From positions 992,001 through 1,056,000 of the forward strand of contig CP026511.1 in the NCBI GenBank assembly GCA_004010935.1: DNA of 64,000 nt, in the 5' to 3' direction. The notes beneath the pieces are model-generated. The model made no database searches, was not told where the DNA came from, and saw only the letters and a program-made list of their open reading frames with translations. This DNA is from Pseudomonadaceae bacterium SI-3. GTDB taxonomy: Bacteria > Pseudomonadota > Gammaproteobacteria > Pseudomonadales > Pseudomonadaceae. Positions 1-6,251 of the stretch are shown in pieces. How positions within the stretch are numbered: the first letter of the stretch is position 1; each line of letters opens with the position of its first letter. Position numbers and translations under genes: made by a program.

Positions 1-44
1 GAGTAGAACAGGCGCTGCTGTCCTCCCGGTAACTGTCCCATCAT
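1..44 (-). CDS. Transposase N-terminus, IS1182-like (partial, runs off window)
   Basis: Reading leftward from an ATG at 44, the frame gives MMGQLPGGQQRLFY before the window ends. A strong ribosome binding site, GGAGG, lies 8 bases upstream (53-57 on the minus strand). An N-terminus of MMG...LFY is what I recall for IS1182-family (DDE) transposases, which usually continue with a short acidic/His motif. Only 14 residues are visible, so the family call rests on this start, the ribosome binding site and the IS-like end upstream (about 101-118). It could be another IS family. Confidence 0.45.
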   Translation of the reverse strand, partial: MMGQLPGGQQRLFY

Positions 45-118
45 GCTGTTCGCCTCCACGCCCGCTGACAAAGCAATTTTGCCAACGGCATGGGGAGGTC
101 GCTACTTTTTCAACAGAA
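1..118 (-). mobile_element. End of an IS1182-like insertion sequence (partial)
   Basis: The sequence upstream of the transposase start ends, read on the minus strand, in TTCTGTTGAAAAAGTAG (about 103-119). This resembles the terminal repeats of several IS1182-type elements as I remember them. The exact outer boundary cannot be fixed because the other end and any target duplication lie outside the window. Immediately outside it (121-158) is a long palindrome, which may be the insertion target. Confidence 0.4.
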
Positions 119-120
119 TC

Positions 121-158
121 GGCCGATTTCTGCCTGTCGTAACTGGCAGAAATTGGCC
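121..158. repeat. 14-bp inverted repeat with 10-nt loop
   Basis: GGCCGATTTCTGCC (121-134) and GGCAGAAATTGGCC (145-158) are inverted copies with a single mismatch, separated by TGTCGTAACT. The hairpin lies between the IS end and the MobI-like gene. It may be a dispersed palindromic repeat of Pseudomonas intergenic regions that serves as an IS target, or a hairpin of a transfer origin. A second short inverted repeat, AACAAG/CTTGTT, sits at 207-223. The stretch 159-440 shows no gene. Confidence 0.7.
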
Positions 159-440
159 AGTTGCAGCTTGGCAGGGATACACGCCCGCTCGCTGTAATCT
201 GCTTCTAACAAGTCGACCTTGTTCCGCTCAGGGTCAAGGCTGCCGTCGTCATCTATCGTGCATCCTTTGCATGTTATGTTTTTCTGCGATCCGTCGGTCA
301 TCTGATGCGAAGCTGGGTCACAGCGTGAGCCAGTTCGCCCAGTTTTCGTATATTTCCGACGGTAGAACGGTCTGAAATCGAATCCCGGGTGCTCAGCGAT
401 CGGTCACCATTTGGCTCTTACAAAGAAGAGAGCCTTCGTC

Positions 441-902
441 ATGAGCAAAGAAGCACAAACGATAGTCACCCTGCTGGATCAGCAGTACGAGCAGCTGCTT
501 ACGGACGCGAGATGCTTGGTAGCAAGCTATGTGGATACGTCCATGAAGCTGTACAAAAAGACCGGGGTCAAATCTGTTGTGGCCGGCGTATCAATCAAGC
601 AGGTGAGCCCGAATGCGTATTCGATCTACTGGTGCAAACTGGTGCCGCTGCAAGGACAAAAAAACAAATTCGCGCCCCTGACTATTGCCAAGGGGAATGG
701 CAAACATAAATACCCGGCTTCCTCGTTTGAGTTTGTTGAATACCCATACCGTCACCTCGTTCTGCAAGTTGAGGGGCGACTTGCAGAGATTCGCCGCGTT
801 GCGAGCGAGAATCGTCAGCTACGTCGTACGTTGGTCGCTTATGAGAAGAAGCTGTCTAGATACCAAGCGCTTAATCATGGCGACCTCTATTCGGCAGGGT
901 AG
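441..902 (+). CDS. MobI-like conjugative transfer protein
   Basis: A 153-residue soluble protein. The start at 441 (MSKEAQ) is preferred over an upstream ATG at 411 because AAGAGAG lies just ahead of it. The central part has an I-x-W strand followed by a KGNGKHKYP motif and a hydrophobic stretch (roughly residues 60-100), then a long charged coiled-coil tail (EGRLAEIRR, about 113-145). This arrangement resembles MobI(A/C)-type proteins of SXT/IncA/C-like elements, which act in mobilisation near oriT; the match is from memory only. It is the only gene in the first kilobase and is followed by a terminator-like hairpin. In SXT-like elements oriT lies directly upstream of mobI, which makes 120-440 the place to look. 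If the family call is wrong, this is simply a conserved hypothetical protein of integrative elements. Confidence 0.45.
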   Translation: MSKEAQTIVTLLDQQYEQLLTDARCLVASYVDTSMKLYKKTGVKSVVAGVSIKQVSPNAYSIYWCKLVPLQGQKNKFAPLTIAKGNGKHKYPASSFEFVEYPYRHLVLQVEGRLAEIRRVASENRQLRRTLVAYEKKLSRYQALNHGDLYSAG

Positions 903-912
903 CGGCTGAGTA

Positions 913-1195
913 CCTATAAGCAGTGCCTAACAGATTTGACCCGATTGTAAATCCCGAAAGCCCCGTGCAGCTTGGTCTGGCGGGGCTTTCTCGTATCAGC
1001 AGTGAACTACGGCGAGATACATTGCTGCGCTTGATCAGGGAAGGCGACGGGTTCGAGCTATAAGCAGTGTAGGGCGCTAAATCTACTCGCCGTCAGCCAG
1101 CAGGCCCATACAGGCAGGGGCGGAGGCCGTATTTGCTATTAGCAGTGACGCTTGCGACCAAGTCAGCCGGCCAGCTTTGACCTGTATTAGTAGTG
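913..1195 (+). repeat. Five degenerate TATNAGYAGTG repeats
   Basis: The motif occurs at about 915-925 (TATAAGCAGTG), 994-1004 (TATCAGCAGTG), 1059-1069 (TATAAGCAGTG), 1137-1147 (TATTAGCAGTG) and 1185-1195 (TATTAGTAGTG). All copies are in one orientation and are separated by unrelated sequence; the ends are 79, 65, 78 and 48 bases apart. The stretch 903-1281 has no convincing gene. The repeats could be binding sites for an element-encoded replication or transfer protein; no function is known. Confidence 0.6.
956..992 (+). terminator. Hairpin terminator after MobI-like gene
   Basis: GAAAGCCCCG (956-965) pairs perfectly with CGGGGCTTTC (981-990), with a 15-nt loop and a short pyrimidine run. It lies 54 bases past the stop of the 441-902 gene and overlaps the repeat cluster at 913-1195. 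Confidence 0.6.
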
Positions 1196-1281
1196 AAAGG
1201 CTTCACTTTCATAAAATAAACATTGGTAGGTGCCGTTCCTGCTGGTACCTGTGTCGCGCAGCGGGTGGTGACGGTAACGCG

Positions 1282-1647
1282 CTACCCCTCGCTGCCTCGC
1301 TGCTGTTCGAATGCAATGCGGTTCATTACGCAGATGGGGATGGGGTAGCCCTGGATGTGGGTCGTGAGAGCCTCGTTGCCTGCGATCACCATGATGCAGG
1401 ATAGGCCTCTGCGGAAGCGCATCCCTCGTCCCGAGTAGTTGCGCGGGATGATCTCCCATGATTCGTCGTCGTAGTAACAACCAACGATTTCTGACCAGCG
1501 TAATTGGATGCCCGCGCCCATGATGCCTACTGGGGCCAGGCAGAAAATTTCTACCTGGGTTTCCTGCCCAAGAGGTACAGCGTAAATCCGACCGTTTGGT
1601 GCAATAGGTGGGAAGTACTGCCCGTTACCAAGGTGACGAAATTCCAT
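1282..1647 (-). CDS. Hypothetical protein of the integrative element (121 aa)
   Basis: Not recognised. The start at 1647 (MEFRHLGNGQYFPP) is chosen because GGAG lies about 7 bases upstream; the frame stays open to 1707 without a better signal. The product is small and beta-rich by eye, with many Ile/Val/Gly and two Trp, no signal peptide and no obvious membrane span. Segments such as RIYAVPLGQETQVEIF and WEIIPRNYSGRGMRF suggest a PilZ-like or beta-barrel fold only very loosely. It stands alone on the minus strand between the repeat cluster and a short possible gene at 1742-1999. Confidence 0.5.
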   Translation of the reverse strand: MEFRHLGNGQYFPPIAPNGRIYAVPLGQETQVEIFCLAPVGIMGAGIQLRWSEIVGCYYDDESWEIIPRNYSGRGMRFRRGLSCIMVIAGNEALTTHIQGYPIPICVMNRIAFEQQRGSEG

Positions 1648-1741
1648 GATGCTGCTCCGGTTAGATGAGGTCGCTAAACACTCTCCGGTAGCTTTCGGAA
1701 AACCCAAGATGAGATGCTGCCCATGAGTCCGCGCACGGGTT

Positions 1742-1999
1742 TTAGCGTACTCGGCAAGCTAGCTCGCCACACGGAGGGCGTGCATGTTGCAGATCTAAAC
1801 GCTTCGGCGCTCCGGTCACTTTCGCTAGGGTGCGGAAATTGACAGCCCTTCCGAAGTCATCCCATGACCTCATAGGCTTGGGAAAATACTGCGTATCGCA
1901 GCGGTAGTGTGCCTTGCCGATGGATTTGGGTAAGCGCCCGCTGCCAAGGGGCAGCGGACAGTTTGTTGCAGGTATCTGGCCGTTCCGCTGAGGGCTCAA
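1742..1999 (-). CDS. Possible small hypothetical protein (85 aa), TTG start
   Basis: An open frame whose TTG start (1999-1997) overlaps the TGA stop of the small membrane peptide gene at 1996-2115. The C-terminal half (for example PMRSWDDFGRAVNFRTLAK) looks protein-like, with a Trp-Asp-Asp-Phe-Gly segment. The first 25 residues are less convincing and no good ribosome binding site is seen, so translation would depend on coupling. Alternative frames overlap it, so treat it as tentative. Confidence 0.25.
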   Translation of the reverse strand: MSPQRNGQIPATNCPLPLGSGRLPKSIGKAHYRCDTQYFPKPMRSWDDFGRAVNFRTLAKVTGAPKRLDLQHARPPCGELACRVR

Positions 2000-2115
2000 T
2001 CGTCGCCGTGCTTCTTGTCCAGGTACGCTGCGACCATATAGCCAATTACACCTGCGATAGTCAGCGCACTGATGACGGCAAGCACGGCATATACAAGCAA
2101 TTCAAAACGATCCAT
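1996..2115 (-). CDS. 39-aa single-span membrane peptide
   Basis: An ATG at 2115 is preceded by AAAGGAG with about 7 bases of spacing, and the frame ends at TGA 1998-1996. The product begins MDRFELLVYAVLAVI and continues into one uninterrupted hydrophobic helix of about 25 residues (5-30), followed by a charged tail DKKHGDD. The ribosome binding site and clean topology support a real small gene. No family is recognised. Candidates include a small toxin-like membrane peptide or an accessory subunit of the element. Confidence 0.55.
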   Translation of the reverse strand: MDRFELLVYAVLAVISALTIAGVIGYMVAAYLDKKHGDD

Positions 2116-2190
2116 ACCCTGACTCCTTTAATTCGAGCTCTGCCAAGGTTAAGGGCGTCTGATCTAATCCCAAATCTGCTGTGTGATGGC

Positions 2191-3159
2191 TTAGCGATTG
2201 GTACCGGCGGCTTCCTTCCTCAGGTTGGCTCGGGCACCAACGTACGCATCAGTTTCCCAGATACGCATATTCCCGAGCTCGTAGGCGACGTGATTCCGGG
2301 CCTCCAGATCCTCATCTTGGGGAGCTTTGCCCCCAAGAATCGGGGCGTGGTGACCAGACAATCGCCAGTAGAGCTCGCAGGCATATGCCGCGCGACAATC
2401 ATCAATGTTTAGTCCGTGAGAAAGTAAAAGCTCTTGAGCTGCAGGTAGGTTCTTTAATTTCCATGTACACCAAGCTGCTGGTGTCGCGTGGCTGCTGCCC
2501 TGAAGCTTTTGAAATGCCGCGGCCTTCTTCAAAATTAAAATTTGCTCAGGAGCAGAGATATTAATGATCCGATGCTCATGTTTATCTTTGCTGAACACAT
2601 AAAAGATGTTTTCTTCTTCGGCGTCCTTGTGAGCATCTTCTGCGTCGAAGAAAAAAGCCTCAAGCAATGACATGCCGAGGTATCGAACTGACCTGATTAA
2701 TGTTGCTAGCTGCTCTGAGTGGAGAGCCTGAATATCCACCATCGCGGTTTCAAACTTAGTACGGTCAAGACTGCGCGGTACGGTAATCCGTGCATAGCTT
2801 GGAAAGCCAAGACGGCTACCGACGTTAGCCGCTGCGCCTTTCCAGTGCCCATTAGTTGCGAAGCCCATCACTACATATACAGTCTCAAGCAGGCCCGACA
2901 CGCTTTGTAGTGGGAGATTTCCTTGGTATGTCTGGATATAGAGCTCTTCCCCGTACTCCCTCACCAATTTTTTATTGACGAATTCCAAGATGTCTACCTC
3001 ATGAGACTCGTTGGCATAAGCACTAAACTGCGCCCATTGCTGGTCGTGGATCATGGCCTCGTGCTGACTGAGAAGCCCGCGCCGGACTGCCTCCCTGAGA
3101 ATTGCCGAACCGGCCTTGGTCAAGTCCCGATCAAAATGTGCGTGGAAACTCTGCTTCAT
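2191..3159 (-). CDS. Hypothetical protein of the integrative element (322 aa)
   Basis: Not recognised. Two start codons lie close together (MTMKQ). The second, at 3159, has GGAGGA 8 bases upstream and is chosen; the first overlaps the ribosome binding site. The frame remains open to 3303 but without a start signal. The protein is soluble and largely helical, with an acidic segment around AFFFDAEDAHKDAEEE and several Trp residues in the C-terminal part (AAWCTWKLKN, ACELYWRLSG). No catalytic motif, signal peptide or membrane span is visible. The coding region looks less GC-rich than the core genes, consistent with acquired DNA. It is transcribed divergently from the resolvase gene at 3386. Confidence 0.55.
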   Translation of the reverse strand: MKQSFHAHFDRDLTKAGSAILREAVRRGLLSQHEAMIHDQQWAQFSAYANESHEVDILEFVNKKLVREYGEELYIQTYQGNLPLQSVSGLLETVYVVMGFATNGHWKGAAANVGSRLGFPSYARITVPRSLDRTKFETAMVDIQALHSEQLATLIRSVRYLGMSLLEAFFFDAEDAHKDAEEENIFYVFSKDKHEHRIINISAPEQILILKKAAAFQKLQGSSHATPAAWCTWKLKNLPAAQELLLSHGLNIDDCRAAYACELYWRLSGHHAPILGGKAPQDEDLEARNHVAYELGNMRIWETDAYVGARANLRKEAAGTNR

Positions 3160-3350
3160 GGTCATTCCTCCATTCAGCTCAGGTGCTGAGCTGCTGAAGG
3201 AAATGTTGAGCGAGGAAAAATATTCTGGGGTTCGGTTTCGGTCGCTTTCAGCGCCTGAAATTGACGAGCGCATCCGTCCAATAAACGGTCGTTTATGGCA
3301 CACCTATTCCAGATGATCTTTTGGGCTTGGGATTTACCGCTTTCCTGTCA

Positions 3351-3394
3351 CTTTTCCCGTACCGAAATCAGTGTGAGAAAAACGTATGGGAAAG
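3351..3394. promoter_or_regulatory. Inverted repeat overlapping resolvase start (possible res/operator)
   Basis: CTTTTCCCGTAC (3351-3362) and GTATGGGAAAG (3384-3394) are near-perfect inverted half sites. The right half includes the ATG of the resolvase gene. Serine resolvases commonly bind inverted half sites next to their own gene and repress themselves; that this is such a site is inference. Confidence 0.35.
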
Positions 3395-3952
3395 CGGATT
3401 GGGTACGCCCGAGTGTCGACTGATGATCAGAATCTCGACCTGCAGCGTGATGCACTTGCCCTGACTGGATGCAACGCAGTTTACGAGGAGACCATGAGTG
3501 GTAAGTCAGCAGATAGGCCGGAGTTGGGGCACTGTCTCAAGGCTCTGCGCAGTGGCGACACTCTGGTCGTATGGCGACTGGATCGCCTTGGCCGCTCCTT
3601 GCCTGACTTGGTTGGGATCGTCAGTCGGCTGGAGCAGGAAGGGGTGGGGTTCGAGTCGATCAACGAGCGAATCGAAACCACCAGCGCCGCCGGCAAGCTG
3701 ATCTTTCATGTGTTCGCAGCCCTGGCCGAGTTCGAGCGCAACCTGATTCGAGAGCGTACCCGCGCAGGGCTGGCGGCGGCTCGCGCTCGAGGACGTAAAG
3801 GTGGTCGTAAACCTGCGCTGGAAGAGGCTCAAGTCCGCGAAATAAAGGCTTTGCTCAAAGATCCACAGATTCAGGTTGGCACCGTAGCCAAGCGATACGG
3901 GGTATCGAGAACAACGCTGTATCGATACGTCGGTAAGACCGGGCCGAGATAA
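3386..3952 (+). CDS. Serine recombinase, resolvase/invertase family
   Basis: A 188-residue protein with the full small serine recombinase layout. The N-terminal catalytic domain begins GKRIGYARVSTDDQN with the nucleophile Ser at about residue 11. The Arg-rich active-site region WRLDRLGRSLPDL is near 65-78 and the E-helix segment AALAEFERNLIRERT near 112-126. A C-terminal helix-turn-helix follows (about 145-185, VAKRYGVSRTTLYRYV). Such enzymes resolve cointegrates or invert DNA segments. No Tn3-type transposase is beside it, so it is an orphan, either a remnant of a transposon or a dimer-resolution function of the element. The start at 3386 gives the usual family length; the ribosome binding site is weak. 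Confidence 0.88.
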   Translation: MGKRIGYARVSTDDQNLDLQRDALALTGCNAVYEETMSGKSADRPELGHCLKALRSGDTLVVWRLDRLGRSLPDLVGIVSRLEQEGVGFESINERIETTSAAGKLIFHVFAALAEFERNLIRERTRAGLAAARARGRKGGRKPALEEAQVREIKALLKDPQIQVGTVAKRYGVSRTTLYRYVGKTGPR

Positions 3953-4274
3953 CTTGCACCTGGCAGCACACGAAACTGCGACCAGGGGATTATGAGCGTC
4001 CTAGAAGCGCTGTAAGCCAGTGAGCAGATACAGTGAGCTAAACGTAGCGTCGTATATGGCTTTTGGGGTGGTTGAGCAAAAACTGTACAACCTGAGCACT
4101 CTACCGTCAGTGTCCCGTGTTGTTGCCGGGAAACGGTCTTAGGTAGCTTCGGGTTTAAAAGCTTCGCCAGGCAGCTATTGAGCATCAGGGGCACGAAGGT
4201 TGACAGATACCATAATTTGCACAAAAATGCCGGTTGACAGTATCTATGTTTTGCACGCTTTTATGGAGAGGCCC
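3953..4274. other. Non-coding stretch with operator-like repeats
   Basis: No gene is seen in this stretch. Its right end holds a pair of direct repeats described separately. The rest shows no clear terminator for the resolvase gene. Confidence 0.5.
4198..4256 (+). promoter_or_regulatory. Tandem GGTTGACAG...TTTGCAC repeats upstream of XRE-ImmA operon
   Basis: Two 25-bp copies (4198-4222 and 4232-4256) begin GGTTGACAG and end TTTGCAC with a diverged middle, and are 34 bp apart. Each contains TTGACA, a perfect sigma-70 -35 hexamer, but the -10 candidates are weak. They end 18 bases before the preferred start of the first gene of the operon, so they may be operators of the XRE regulator encoded downstream, a promoter, or both. 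Confidence 0.5.
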
Positions 4275-4895
4275 ATGCCCCCGATCCAACACCCGAGTGA
4301 GCTGGAACCGAAGCTGAAGCCGGAACACGTCGAGCTGATCTGCAATAACGCTCTGGATGCGGCTTACCGTGCGTTGGAAGTCACCTCTACTGATGACGAT
4401 ACCAACTGGACTATGGGAACACTTCCGTATGGCCGCGTCCACGGCCGGTTCAAACGCCTGCACGGCGATCCGGCCCTTCCGTGGCTGCTGCTCACTAACC
4501 GCACCATGGACTTCACTCTGAGTGTGAATGGCGTGCTGATGCAGGTGGTAATGGACGATCCCGAGGTCAGAAAGAAAGGGTATCGACTGCAATCCAACCG
4601 AGTTGAGCTTTACCAGGCTAGCCTGCTGGGGCCTGCGATCGACAAGAACATTACCTGGCGTTTGTATGTCGATACTGACGGCAACTTTGACGGGCCGACG
4701 CTGACTGCTTCGATTCTGGGCTTCGATACCAACCGGAACCTCGTATGTAAGTGGGTGCATGACTACGTGCCTCTGTTTGCTCCTCGTACCACCGAGCTTC
4801 CACAAGAGGTGGCAATCGATGATCCATTAGTCGCTCGTCGGGACAAAGATGCAGACCAGAACGCAACACGAGATGCTGATCCAGTAAATGAATGA
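4275..4895 (+). CDS. Unknown protein co-transcribed with XRE-ImmA regulator (206 aa)
   Basis: Not recognised. The start at 4275 (MPPIQHP) is preferred because GGAGAGG lies directly upstream; ATGs at 4263 and 4200 are also in frame. The protein appears soluble. Residues about 50-170 look like a mixed beta domain (HGRFKRLHGDPALPWLLLTN, ITWRLYVDTDG), followed by a disordered acidic and charged tail. No nuclease or transferase motif is obvious. The stop overlaps the start of the next gene by 8 bp (ATGAATGA), so the two are translationally coupled. Pairs in which a small unknown gene precedes an XRE-COG2856 protein occur in some toxin-antitoxin systems, with the metallopeptidase protein as antitoxin or regulator. 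Whether that applies here is open. Confidence 0.6.
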   Translation: MPPIQHPSELEPKLKPEHVELICNNALDAAYRALEVTSTDDDTNWTMGTLPYGRVHGRFKRLHGDPALPWLLLTNRTMDFTLSVNGVLMQVVMDDPEVRKKGYRLQSNRVELYQASLLGPAIDKNITWRLYVDTDGNFDGPTLTASILGFDTNRNLVCKWVHDYVPLFAPRTTELPQEVAIDDPLVARRDKDADQNATRDADPVNE

Positions 4896-6000
4896 CAGAA
4901 CAGGCTTTCTGCCTCTTGGCGACGAGTTTTCGCCCGACAAGCTCCGTCTCGCTAGATGCGCGGCGGGGCGTTCGCTCGCCGATATCGGAGAGCTCTTGGG
5001 CGTTACCCGGCAATACGCGCACAAGCTGGAAGTCAATGCGATTCCTTCGGGCACCCAACTCGCCCAGCTATCTGAAGCCTTGGGCGTGCGCGAGAGTTTT
5101 TTCTTCACGCCACGACGCGGTTCGGTGGAGTTGGAGCAATGCCATTTTCGAAGCGTCCGATCCTCCTCGCAGACTCTCAAAAAGACCATTGCGGCTCAGG
5201 TCGAGATGTTTGAGCTGCTGATTGACGAGTTGGATAAGGAAGTTGCCTTTCCTGCAGTGAGTTTCAGCATGCTTGAGGAGCCGGTATCCGGTATCAACAA
5301 GATCGAGCAAGTTGCTGAAAAATTTCGCCGTGAGCAAGGCCTGGGGATTGGCCCCCTGTCTAGTGTGACCAAGCTGGCCGAAAAAGTTGGTGTGCTGGTG
5401 GTGAATCTGGCCGAAGCCGATGACAAGGTCGATGCGTTCTCGCTGTCCAACAAACGACCGTTGATCGTGAGGAACACCGCAAAGGTGAATCCATGCCGGC
5501 AACGTTTCGACCTTGCTCATGAAATGGGCCATTTGGTGATGCACCAAGGCATTGAGACCGGTTGCCGCCTTACTGAGGATCAGGCTAACCAGTTTGCCAG
5601 CGCTTTGTTGATGCCCCGGGCAAGTTTCGCATCAGAGTTTCCCCCTATGCGAGGCAAGTACCTGAACTGGCCGGCACTCAAGGAAATGAAGCTTCGTTGG
5701 AAGGTAAGCTTCAAGGCGCTCATTTTCAGGGCTCACACCCTTGATCTGCTTACTGCCGAGCAAGCTAAATCGGGCTTCACGTACCTCAATCGAAAGGGTT
5801 TCACGAAGCACGAGGAGTTTGACGAGTTGATCCCTATGGAGTCGCCTATGCTGGTACAGAGGGCGATCAATCTCCTGGATTACAGTACCTGGAAGCGGGT
5901 GTTGACAGCTGCCGGGCTTACGGCAGAGATGGTGACCAGGCAGTACATGCTGGATGTACCGTCATCTCCTTTGCGACTGGTCGAGGCTAACGTAGGTTAA
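4888..6000 (+). CDS. XRE regulator fused to ImmA/IrrE-type metallopeptidase
   Basis: A 370-residue two-domain protein. An XRE helix-turn-helix occupies about residues 17-72 (ADIGELLGVTRQYAHKLE). An ImmA/IrrE (COG2856, Peptidase M78) domain follows, with the zinc-binding HEMGH at 211-215 and the third-ligand helix EDQANQFASALLMP at about 230-243. Family members cleave or sense partner repressors; fused forms act as regulators in phages, integrative elements and toxin-antitoxin loci. The start overlaps the previous gene by 8 bp. It converges on the four-gene cassette at 6252, from which it is separated by a hairpin. It may regulate its own operon through the repeats at 4198-4256; that is inference. 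Confidence 0.88.
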   Translation: MNDRTGFLPLGDEFSPDKLRLARCAAGRSLADIGELLGVTRQYAHKLEVNAIPSGTQLAQLSEALGVRESFFFTPRRGSVELEQCHFRSVRSSSQTLKKTIAAQVEMFELLIDELDKEVAFPAVSFSMLEEPVSGINKIEQVAEKFRREQGLGIGPLSSVTKLAEKVGVLVVNLAEADDKVDAFSLSNKRPLIVRNTAKVNPCRQRFDLAHEMGHLVMHQGIETGCRLTEDQANQFASALLMPRASFASEFPPMRGKYLNWPALKEMKLRWKVSFKALIFRAHTLDLLTAEQAKSGFTYLNRKGFTKHEEFDELIPMESPMLVQRAINLLDYSTWKRVLTAAGLTAEMVTRQYMLDVPSSPLRLVEANVG

Positions 6001-6180
6001 GTCGCGCTGAAGCTGTCCACTGCAACCCGCATGCCGGCACTCACATGGATGCCGCGTATGCCAGTCGCGGGGAAGACCTTATGGGGGAGGCGCATATGGC
6101 ACTGTGGGTGCGTGGGCATTCACATACAGCCGTCGACTAAGAAGTGGCGGGCACGCGTATGGTCTGCAACCCTCGGGGAT

Positions 6181-6214
6181 ATCCGGGCGAAGAGACTGGC
6201 TTCCGCCCGGATTT
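6181..6214. terminator. Hairpin between convergent operons
   Basis: ATCCGGGCG (6181-6189) pairs perfectly with CGCCCGGAT (6204-6212). It sits between the stop of the XRE-ImmA gene (6000) and the stop of the GIY-YIG gene (6252, minus strand). The T-run is short, so its strength as a terminator is uncertain. No gene is seen in 6001-6251. Confidence 0.45.
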
Positions 6215-6251
6215 GATCATCACTATTTAGCCGTTGCGCATACCCAGCGCC

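Noticed and set aside
43..375. 110-codon plus-strand frame at the left edge
   Set aside because: It runs over the IS end and the palindrome; composition is not protein-like.
913..1195. CRISPR array reading of the five repeats
   Set aside because: Repeats are only about 11 bp, degenerate and unevenly spaced, and no cas gene is present.
4185..4805. 206-codon frame opposite the XRE-ImmA partner gene
   Set aside because: Antisense shadow; the plus-strand gene has the ribosome binding site and the coupled overlap.
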